Positions 6,960 to 12,733 of a DNA stretch of 31,500 nucleotides are shown here, piece by piece (within the stretch, counting starts at the first letter, position 1; every line of letters begins with the position of its first letter). The stretch comes from OFTM10 sp964196195 (GTDB lineage Bacteria > Actinomycetota > Acidimicrobiia > Acidimicrobiales > Aldehydirespiratoraceae): positions 1 to 31,500 of the forward strand of contig CAXMSE010000011.1 in NCBI GenBank assembly GCA_964196195.1, given 5' to 3'. Under the pieces are notes generated by a model. The model did not search any database, was not told where the DNA came from, and was given only the letters and a program-made list of their open reading frames with translations. A program made the position numbers and the translations under genes.

Positions 6960-7726
6960 CCGCGGTGACGCAGCCGGACGGGATCGTGATGAACGACGTC
7001 TCCGCGACTCGCAACGCTCCGGTTGATGATGATGTACGTCGTGCGTTCGTCGACGGGGCACGGGCTCAGGTGCCCATGGCGGTGGGTGTGGCTCCGTTCG
7101 GCTTCGCCATCGGGGCCGCGGTGGGTGCCTCGAACGTGCCGGTGTTCGCCGGTTGGCTCGGCGCGCCGCTGATCATGGCCGGCGCCGCCCAGCTGACTGC
7201 GGTCGAGATGCTCGACGCGGGGGCAGCTCCGCTGATGATCGTCGTGTCCGCGCTCGTCATCAACGCCCGAATCATGATGTACAGCGCGGCGACGGCGCCG
7301 TGGTTTCGCGACGAGCCGATGCGGCGGCGATTGCTGCTCGCCCTGCCCTTGATCGATCAGCTGTACCTGGTGAACGTCGCTCGATTCGAGCAGGGTGATC
7401 TGGGGCGGCGGGAACGCCAGGCCCATTGGGTCGGTGGTGCCCTGGTGCTGTGTGGCACGTGGGTGACCTCCCAGACGGTGGCGATCTTCTTCGGCGCAGG
7501 TCTGCCCGAAAGTTTCGGTCTCGACCTTGCCGCGCCGCTCGCGTTGGTGGGTCTGTTGGCCATGTCGGTCAAGGAGCGGCCCGCGATCGCCGCTGCCGCG
7601 GTTGCCGGCCTGGTGGCCGTGGTCGGTGTCGGGCTGCCGTTCCGGGCGGGGGTGCTGGTCGCCGCGATGTCGGGTGTGGTCGCCGGTCTGTATGCGGGTG
7701 ACTCGCCCCCGAAGGAGGCGTCATGA
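6956..7726 (+). CDS. azlC: AzlC family branched-chain amino acid exporter, large subunit
   Basis: This 256-residue protein starts at ATG 6956, inside the end of the LmbE gene (ATGA). After a hydrophilic N-terminus it shows the AzlC signature: ARAQVPMAVGVAPFGFAIGA, then AGAAQLTAVEMLDAGAAP, then ALVINARIMMYSAATAPWF and LIDQLYLVN. About seven membrane helices follow in the family's usual order. With AzlD it forms an inner-membrane exporter best known for branched-chain amino acids and their analogues; related pairs export other small amino acids. It overlaps azlD by ATGA. Its pairing with a PIG-L deacetylase is not a standard arrangement. Confidence 0.9.
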   Translation: MTAVTQPDGIVMNDVSATRNAPVDDDVRRAFVDGARAQVPMAVGVAPFGFAIGAAVGASNVPVFAGWLGAPLIMAGAAQLTAVEMLDAGAAPLMIVVSALVINARIMMYSAATAPWFRDEPMRRRLLLALPLIDQLYLVNVARFEQGDLGRRERQAHWVGGALVLCGTWVTSQTVAIFFGAGLPESFGLDLAAPLALVGLLAMSVKERPAIAAAAVAGLVAVVGVGLPFRAGVLVAAMSGVVAGLYAGDSPPKEAS

Positions 7727-8037
7727 CCGCGTTCGTGGTCATCGGGGCGATCGGGCTCGGCACCTACGCCATGCGGGCCTCGATGTTCGTGCTCGTCGGC
7801 GCCCGGCCGCTGCCCGCTCGCCTCGACGACGCCTCGCGTCTCGTCGGTCCTGCCGCGGTGGCGGCGCTGGTTGCGACGATGACCTTTTCTCATGCCGGAT
7901 CGATCGATCCGCGACCGGCTCCGGAATTGGTCGCGATCGCCGTCGGCTATATGGCGGTTCGCCGCACCGGCAACGTCGTGTACTCCTTCGTGGCCGGCCT
8001 TCCGACCCTGTGGGTGCTCACTGCGCTGATGGGCTGA
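7723..8037 (+). CDS. azlD: AzlD family exporter, small subunit
   Basis: This 104-residue protein has four predicted membrane helices. The opening AFVVIGAIGLGTYAMRASMF, then GPAAVAALVATMTF and a final AGLPTLWVLTALMG are typical of AzlD. In the family this small subunit works together with AzlC. The start ATG 7723 overlaps the azlC stop by four bases, making the three genes 6168-8037 a tightly coupled unit. The motif RASMFVLVGARPLP near the N-terminus is the conserved cytoplasmic loop. Length is normal and nothing suggests damage. Confidence 0.9.
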   Translation: MTAFVVIGAIGLGTYAMRASMFVLVGARPLPARLDDASRLVGPAAVAALVATMTFSHAGSIDPRPAPELVAIAVGYMAVRRTGNVVYSFVAGLPTLWVLTALMG

Positions 8038-8118
8038 GTCCGCAGCCACCGTCGGGCACTCTGCCGGGCACGCGAGGGGAGAGAAGAGACGGTCGTGGCG
8101 GTCGGCGATCTGCACTAG

Positions 8119-8441
8119 CTAACTCTTCTGGGTCTCCATCTCGGAGGACGAGCAAGTCATACACCTGGGGCTCGAATGTGGACCCGCTCGCCTCCGCGGC
8201 GCAGCTCCCGCATCCCCTGATCGAGTTCGCAGTCGCCGAATCGGAGGATGTTCGCGTCGGTGGGGATCGGGTCGGCGGCGGTCGTCCCACGCAGCGGTGG
8301 CAACTCTCCTGCGCCGCTCTGCCACACCCGTACCGCGGCGTCGAGCCCTGAGAAAGTGTGCTCACCCAGATCGAAGCCGTCCGCGGGGACCCAGCTCGAA
8401 CGACGTCGGTGATCGAGACCTGATGAGTAGCCGATCTCACC
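8119..8441 (-). pseudogene. Broken cyclase/winged-helix regulator next to the AzlCD operon
   Basis: On the minus strand the frame from 8441 encodes a cyclase-type C-terminal signature, DGFDLGEHTFSGLDAAVRVW followed by ELPPLRG, then the start of an OmpR-type winged helix, ILRFGDCELDQGMRELRRGG and ERVHI. It then hits TGA at 8157-8159. The expected continuation, FEPQVYDLLVL, is present at once in another frame, so a single-base frameshift separates HI from EPQV. The recognition helix and everything beyond are absent. The intact regulator at 24412-27306 has the same module (RFEDCDLDTATQEFRRAG, then HLEPQVFSVLEYL). I infer a once dedicated regulator of the adjacent operon. The remainder of 8038-8713 holds no recognisable gene apart from the dispersed repeat at 8563. 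Confidence 0.6.
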
Positions 8442-8562
8442 TCAAATTGTCGGGAAGGGCTAGCCGTACAAGACCGATTCTGCGACGGCGCTATACAGCA
8501 GAGGTCATGACTCCGACCCGTTTTGGTTGACGATCCCCACTAGCAGGACCTGCTCTGTCCTC

Positions 8563-8599
8563 GAGAGGCGATTCGTGACCTGTTCTTCGGGGAGGAACG
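8563..8599. repeat. Copy B of the dispersed intergenic repeat (partner at 3144-3180)
   Basis: Same orientation and same length as copy A, with two differences in the first 26 bases and the final GAACG shared. It lies upstream of the broken regulator on the minus strand and downstream of the DUF385-type gene, in sequence with no gene. Confidence 0.6.
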
Positions 8600-8713
8600 T
8601 GGCCAAGGCTGGGTCGTGATATTGCGGTGAACCATGTGGGCGCCTGGGCCGGTGATATGTCGAGCTGCGTGCTTCAATCGAGATGTGTGAGGTCACTGCG
8701 ATCGGGCTTCGCC

Positions 8714-9097
8714 TCACTCCTCTTCATCGTCTGCACGGCGCATCATCAGGAACTCGTCGATCCTGAGGAACCCGGGGGGCCGTTTCATGCCGGCTGGTAG
8801 TAGAGCGAACGCCTCCTCAGCACCGATCACGTGCGGATCGACCAAGTCGACGGGGTCGCCGTCGACTTCGAGCTTCGCGGCGCCAGCGGCTATGACATTG
8901 CGAACCCAGTCCGATCGCGACCCATAAACCAGCATGAACATGAACCCGTCGTCGACCTCGTGGGCTTCGAGCGGGGTGCGATACGACCGAGCCGAGGAAC
9001 GGCCAACGTGGTGGATCACCTGCCACTTCCCATTGCGCACCGCACGGGGGTTGAAGACCCGCTTGTTGATCTGTCCCCACCACAACGGCATCGGCAT
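8714..9097 (-). CDS. DUF385/Ddn-type nitroreductase family protein, probably F420-dependent
   Basis: This 127-residue protein belongs to the deazaflavin-dependent nitroreductase family: WWGQINKRVFNPRAVRNGKW, then HHVGRSSARSYRTPLEAHEV, FMFMLVYGSRSDWVRNVIAA, and GAAKLEVDGDPVDLVDPHVI. The basic GRSSARSYRTPL stretch and the YGSRSDWVRN motif are the family's cofactor and substrate binding region. ATG 9097 was chosen because TGGAGG lies 6 nt upstream and the conserved region begins right after it. Members reduce quinones or nitroaromatics with F420H2 or bind flavins; the substrate here is unknown. It stands alone. F420 use is a family inference and no F420 synthesis gene is visible. Confidence 0.85.
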   Translation of the reverse strand: MPMPLWWGQINKRVFNPRAVRNGKWQVIHHVGRSSARSYRTPLEAHEVDDGFMFMLVYGSRSDWVRNVIAAGAAKLEVDGDPVDLVDPHVIGAEEAFALLPAGMKRPPGFLRIDEFLMMRRADDEEE

Positions 9098-9337
9098 CGG
9101 CGACCTCCAGGATGCGCCGCTTCCAGGGATGGCTCGGTTACCAGTGGGAGGGGGGCAGCACCCCCAGCCTATTCCACACATCTGAGGTCCCATCCTCGGA
9201 GAAGGTGAGCTCGCCTGCCATTAGACCGACAGCCACCGCCCATCCGAAAGCCGAAAGAGGAAGATCATGGGACCTGTTCGCGCGGTCACCTGCTGAGTCG
9301 CGTGATGTTGGCAGTGCCCTGTTGTTCGACCGTGGGG

Positions 9338-9685
9338 CTACGTTCCGCCAGGACTTGCCTGCTGGCGCCAATTGAGGCAGTGCCGGCAGCGAAGGGTGAC
9401 GTATCCGGCGCGCCACGGATACACCTTCTCGAACGTGCCGCGTTCGCCGCAGGACTTGCATTTCGGTCCCAAGAGAGCAAGGAAGCGTTTGATTCGGGTC
9501 GTCGGTGGCGGCGCTGGCGGCTGCGGGACTCTGGCAGCTTCGCGTTCGATGATCTCAGCTTGCGCTGCCGCGAGTTCGGGTCTGGGTGGCACCACGTGGC
9601 GCTGCTTGGTGTAGTCGGTTCGTTGCGGCGTCGAGAGGAGCCATCTGGTGTGGTCGGCTTTTGGCGGCTCGTTGGTGCCGGTCAT
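9338..9685 (-). CDS. Small zinc-ribbon protein of unknown function
   Basis: The C-terminal half has two CxxC knuckles, CKSCGERGTFEKV and LRCRHCLNW, 23 residues apart, a spacing that suits a zinc ribbon. The N-terminal half is a disordered-looking Pro/Ala/Arg-rich stretch (PPRPELAAAQAEIIEREAAR, then VPQPPAPPP). The start ATG 9685 is preferred over 9736 by the composition of the upstream part, but neither has a clear ribosome binding site. Nucleic-acid binding is plausible for this layout but not shown. It lies alone, with about 240 bases free before the DUF385-type gene. Confidence 0.6.
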   Translation of the reverse strand: MTGTNEPPKADHTRWLLSTPQRTDYTKQRHVVPPRPELAAAQAEIIEREAARVPQPPAPPPTTRIKRFLALLGPKCKSCGERGTFEKVYPWRAGYVTLRCRHCLNWRQQASPGGT

Positions 9686-9953
9686 GGTCTTCAGTGTTGC
9701 ACGAGTGCGCCGCTGTTCTGTCGGTGCGGCGGGCATGAAGTATGTATTGACGTGATCAGGAGCGGGTGATCTGAGCGCGTCTCAGCCGATCATTACCCGG
9801 CTCGCTATTGGCGGGAGAGCGTCTCTCGGCCCATTGCCCCTGCGACCGGACGTGAGCGGGGGTCTCAGTCCTGGGCGCTTCGGCTCGCTAGGTTGATGAG
9901 GTGCTCGAAGCCGTCGCCCAGCCTGTGAATTCATCGTCAGTGGATCGGCCGAG

Positions 9954-11195
9954 GTGATCGCCGCCAAGCCTGCCTGGCTCACCGATGACTATCTCGGGAT
10001 CGAGGTCGAGCAGTACATCGGCATTGCGGTGCTCGCCGTCGTCGCCACGGTGGCGCACTTCGCGCTGTTGCGCGCGATCTCTCTCGTTGTGCGACGTCGA
10101 TACGCCGGAGATGACCTGACATTTTGGGACGGTGAGCGGCGCCTGATGAACCGCGGCATCCTGCTGCTCACGGTCGGGATCACAGTGCTGGTCGGATTCC
10201 CGACGCTCGATTTCGATCCGGACATCGAGGACATCGTGAATCAGGCGACCACTCTGGTCGCCGCTGTGGCGATCATCATGGTCGCCTACCGCGCCATCGA
10301 TATCGGCGTGAATGTGCTGGCGAGACGCGCCAGCAAGACCGAGACGATGCTCGACGACAGCCTGGTTCCGTTATTGCGCACGACGATGCGGCTGTTCGTG
10401 ACAGCCGTTGGCCTGCTGTTCGTACTGCAGAACCTGGAGGTCAATGTCTCATCGCTGATCGCCGGCCTGGGTCTTGGCGGTCTTGCGATCGCGTTGGCCG
10501 CACAAGACACGGTCCGCAACGTGCTGGCTGGAGCCACGATCTTCGCCGACAAGCCGTTCGAGGTTGGCGACTGGGTCGTCGTCGATGGGGTCGAAGGCAC
10601 CGTCGAGACCGTCGGCTTTCGCTCCACCCGTGTGCGCACCTTCTACAACTCGCTGGTCAGCGTGCCCAACGGCAATCTGATGAATGCCGGGATCGACAAC
10701 ATGGGTCAGCGGCGTTGGCGTCGGTACAAGACCACGCTCGGGGTCGGTTACCACACCACGCCGGATCAGATGCAGGCGTTCGTCGAAGGAATCCGGGCCG
10801 TCATCCAGGCGAGCCCCGGTATGCGTCAGGACTACTACATCGTCGAGTTCCACGGCTTCGGCGCCACCAGCCTCGACGTATTGGTGTACTGCTTCATGGA
10901 TGCCGTCGATTGGAACGAAGAACTGCGTACCCGGCACGTCCTCAATCTCGACATCATGCGGCTCGCCGAATCGCTGCAGGTCGACTTCGCCTTCCCGACA
11001 CAGACTCTGCACATCGCCGCGATGCCGGGCCAGCCCCAACAGCTACCGCAGGTCCCCGATCGAGCCCACCTCCGCGACATCGTGAACTCGTTCGGGCCGG
11101 GCGGCGAGAGCGGCCAGCGCGTCGACCAGCTGATCACGGACGGCCACGAGAGCGTGCTCGAGAGCCCCTACGCCCAAGCCGACGAAGGCGGTTGA
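9954..11195 (+). CDS. MscS-family mechanosensitive channel
   Basis: This 413-residue protein has three to four N-terminal helices, then the pore-lining segment and upper beta domain typical of MscS: VNVSSLIAGLGLGGLAIALA, AQDTVRNVLAGATIFADKPF, EVGDWVVVDGVEGTVETVGF and RSTRVRTFYNSLVSVPNGNL. The Gly/Ala-rich helix followed by AQDT and the GDWV motif are diagnostic. The protein opens under membrane tension and releases solutes on hypo-osmotic shock. The C-terminal vestibule domain is followed by an extra polar tail of about 50 residues. The start is GTG 9954: the frame has a TGA at 9897 and no other start codon between. The gene is monocistronic. Confidence 0.92.
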   Translation: MIAAKPAWLTDDYLGIEVEQYIGIAVLAVVATVAHFALLRAISLVVRRRYAGDDLTFWDGERRLMNRGILLLTVGITVLVGFPTLDFDPDIEDIVNQATTLVAAVAIIMVAYRAIDIGVNVLARRASKTETMLDDSLVPLLRTTMRLFVTAVGLLFVLQNLEVNVSSLIAGLGLGGLAIALAAQDTVRNVLAGATIFADKPFEVGDWVVVDGVEGTVETVGFRSTRVRTFYNSLVSVPNGNLMNAGIDNMGQRRWRRYKTTLGVGYHTTPDQMQAFVEGIRAVIQASPGMRQDYYIVEFHGFGATSLDVLVYCFMDAVDWNEELRTRHVLNLDIMRLAESLQVDFAFPTQTLHIAAMPGQPQQLPQVPDRAHLRDIVNSFGPGGESGQRVDQLITDGHESVLESPYAQADEGG

Positions 11196-11231
11196 GAGGG
11201 CCGCGCAGGTCACGGCGTCAGTCAGATTGGA

Positions 11232-11327
11232 TCACTCCAACGAGTTCCAGAATCCACGACGGCGGCGGTCTTCGAGTGCGTAGGAGGCAACCATCGTCGT
11301 CGCGGCGATGACGCCGAACACTGTCAA
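11232..11327 (-). CDS. Short membrane-protein frame coupled to the MerR gene, probably truncated
   Basis: TTG 11327 overlaps the MerR stop as TTGA and opens a 31-residue frame: MTVFGVIAATTMVASYALED, then RRRRGFWNSLE. One hydrophobic helix ends in a basic patch, which resembles the beginning of small actinobacterial membrane proteins that go on for about 40 more residues. It may be a truncated third gene of the operon or a true single-helix protein. This accounts for most of the gap after the MscS gene. Confidence 0.4.
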   Translation of the reverse strand: MTVFGVIAATTMVASYALEDRRRRGFWNSLE

Positions 11328-11701
11328 CAAGGATCGGTGACCGCTGAGCATTCGGCGACGACCTGGCAGCCGCACGCCATCATTTCTTCGAGCAGTTCGA
11401 TCATGGTGGCGAGTTCGACTTGTTGGGCGCGAAGAGCATCGATCTTGTCCGCCGCTAGCTGGCGTGCCTGTCCGGAGGTGTCGTCGAGGATGTCTCGGAT
11501 CTCGCTCAGGCTGAACCCGAACCGTTGGGCACGACGGACGAAGTTGACCCGACCGACTGTGTCGCTGGTGAACCGGCGTCTGCCACCGACCCGCTCGGCC
11601 GGCGTGATGACTCCGACTTCGTCGTAGTGGCGCAGGGCGGACACGGCGACGCCGGTCGCGGCCGAGAGCTCCCCGATCGGAACGAGCACTCGTGCAGTCA
11701 C
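11324..11701 (-). CDS. SoxR-like MerR-family transcriptional regulator
   Basis: This 125-residue protein is one winged helix-turn-helix of MerR type (IGELSAATGVAVSALRHYDE, then RVGGRRRFTSDTVGRVNFVR and RAQRFGFSLSEIRDIL), a dimerisation helix (LAADKIDALRAQQVELATMI) and a cysteine-bearing end, MACGCQVVAECSAVTDPC. The helix VAVSAL matches SoxR closely. SoxR holds a [2Fe-2S] cluster on C-x2-C-x-C-x5-C. Here the C-x-C-x5-C part is kept, the first Cys is Met, and an extra Cys is the last residue. The operator upstream (12044-12065) is SoxR-type. The protein probably senses redox stress or a metal. It overlaps its partner gene by ATGA and so controls its own operon. Confidence 0.88.
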   Translation of the reverse strand: MTARVLVPIGELSAATGVAVSALRHYDEVGVITPAERVGGRRRFTSDTVGRVNFVRRAQRFGFSLSEIRDILDDTSGQARQLAADKIDALRAQQVELATMIELLEEMMACGCQVVAECSAVTDPC

Positions 11702-12030
11702 AGAAGCGGAATGCCGGCCAGCGCCGAGATCACAGGCAATGCATCAGGATTGGCGCTGGAGATGTCGAGGGTGAGCACACCGTCAACCACCGACGTGTCG
11801 ATGGTGAGGAACGCACAACACCGAGCCTCACGGCGGGTGAGGTCCTCGACGTCATCGACCAACGACGCCGGAAGTGTCAGGCGTACCCCACCCTCGATCG
11901 CAGCGACGGCCTCGGCCCGGTGTTGCAGGTCGACCCACTCGAGTGCCTGCTTGGTGGCTTCGTTGTTGGTGAGGGTGCATGCAATCGGTGAATCGTCGCC
12001 GGAGGTTTCGATGTCGGTCTCAGGGCCCAT
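11698..12030 (-). CDS. Conserved cysteine-containing partner of the MerR regulator
   Basis: This 110-residue protein has Cys in ACTLTNNEATKQALEWVDLQ near the N-terminus and a paired Cys in DLTRREARCCAFLTIDTSVV, with GGVRLTLPASLVDDVEDL between. I recall similar small proteins (EARCCAF-type motif) beside MerR regulators in Actinobacteria, but no function is known to me. Three cysteines would allow metal or cluster binding. The start is ATG 12030. A longer frame begins with a TTG (12051) that lies inside the operator and upstream of the expected transcription start, so it cannot be used from this promoter. ATG 12030 would be at or next to the first transcribed base, suggesting a leaderless message. 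It is the first gene of the operon and overlaps the regulator gene by four bases. Confidence 0.7.
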   Translation of the reverse strand: MGPETDIETSGDDSPIACTLTNNEATKQALEWVDLQHRAEAVAAIEGGVRLTLPASLVDDVEDLTRREARCCAFLTIDTSVVDGVLTLDISSANPDALPVISALAGIPLL

Positions 12031-12036
12031 GAGACG

Positions 12037-12067
12037 ACCATACGACCTCAAGACGACTTGAGGTCAA
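12037..12067 (-). promoter_or_regulatory. MerR-type promoter with 19-bp spacer
   Basis: On the minus strand TTGACC (12062-12067) and TATGGT (12037-12042) are separated by 19 bases. The overlong spacer is the signature of promoters activated by MerR-family proteins, which untwist the DNA between the boxes. Transcription should begin near 12030, exactly at the ATG of the first gene. Confidence 0.75.
12044..12065. promoter_or_regulatory. SoxR-like operator (perfect inverted repeat)
   Basis: Nine-base arms GACCTCAAG and CTTGAGGTC flank a four-base centre, with no mismatch. The inner CCTCAAG / CTTGAGG arms equal the well-known enterobacterial SoxR box, here with a different centre. The dyad fills the spacer between the -35 and -10 boxes, where MerR-family proteins bind. 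Confidence 0.8.
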
Positions 12068-12346
12068 GAGAAACTTCGGGATCTCTCGCCAAATGCATCT
12101 CCTCATCGATCGTTGAACACCTTCACGGACTCGCTCGTCAGCGGTTCGCTTGAGTCGTTCTCAGGTTGAGAACGGCGCCTCCGAGTTGTTGTGTCCCTGG
12201 CAACGGTGCTGCCCGCTCTTAGCGAAGGAACCCTCCGACCCGTTCTGGAGTGAGGGACAGCGCAACCCGTTGTACAGCAACTCGGGGACATCTCCCCGAG
12301 TGCCGGTGGTCAGGTGGGGGGAGCCGGGGTTCGAGACCCTCAGTGC
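12068..12346. other. Intergenic region, no gene seen
   Basis: No frame here looks coding. The stretch holds a strong hairpin at 12281-12300. A tRNA T-arm-like GGTTCGAGACC follows downstream (about 12330) but lacks the rest of a tRNA. Confidence 0.4.
12281..12300. terminator. Strong 8-bp hairpin, possible terminator or processing site
   Basis: CTCGGGGA and TCCCCGAG pair perfectly around loop CATC. There is no T-tract on either side, so a simple intrinsic terminator is uncertain. Confidence 0.35.
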
Positions 12347-12481
12347 CTACTCGTCGTCGTGATTTGCACAACGTTTCCGCAGGTCAGGGCCTGCGTCGGG
12401 CCACCGATCGCTCAGCCGACGATATCGCGCTCTTTCAAACCCCTGTACGCCGTCTCCAACCGTTCGGCGCTGTCGAGATCG

Positions 12482-12709
12482 GGCATCACCGAACCGTGAC
12501 GCCTCGGCCAAGGCGGTCTGCCAAACGTCGGGTACGAGGTCTGCACAGAGGACACGCGTTCCGGCCCTTTCCAGAGCATCGATCAACGCGAAGGCGAGGT
12601 GTGTCTTCCTGGTGCCACTCACACCGAGAACGGCTGCATGATGACGTTCAACCACCGCTGGATCGATTGCCACGGGCAGATTCGAGTCAGGGACCATGCC
12701 GATGGCCAT
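12482..12709 (-). pseudogene. Internal fragment of a HerA/DUF87-type ATPase
   Basis: The frame encodes AIGMVPDSNLPVAIDPAVVE, then RHHAAVLGVSGTRKTHLAFA, then LIDALERAGTRVLCADL. This is the lead-in, Walker A loop and following helix of HerA-like (DUF87) DNA translocases, where the usual text is H-x-AVLG-x-TG-x-GKT. Here the second glycine of the P-loop is Arg (SGTRKT), which should prevent normal nucleotide binding. After about 76 codons the similarity stops and nothing of the N-terminal barrel or the Walker B region is present. It lies 25 bases downstream of the 742-residue gene on the same strand. It is a remnant, perhaps of a lost DNA-processing or defence gene pair. Confidence 0.5.
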
Positions 12710-12733
12710 CCAGTTGAGCGTTGGCTCGGCGTC

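Noticed and set aside
6368..7726. A 452-codon open frame starting inside the deacetylase gene
   Set aside because: Its first 196 codons are an Arg/Pro-rich shadow of the deacetylase; the real AzlC starts at the ATGA overlap at 6956.
12315..12355. tRNA-like T-arm (GGTTCGAGACC) followed by an acceptor-like strand
   Set aside because: No matching 5' acceptor strand, D-arm or anticodon arm upstream; the T-stem has a mismatch and the upstream space is taken by the 12281 hairpin.
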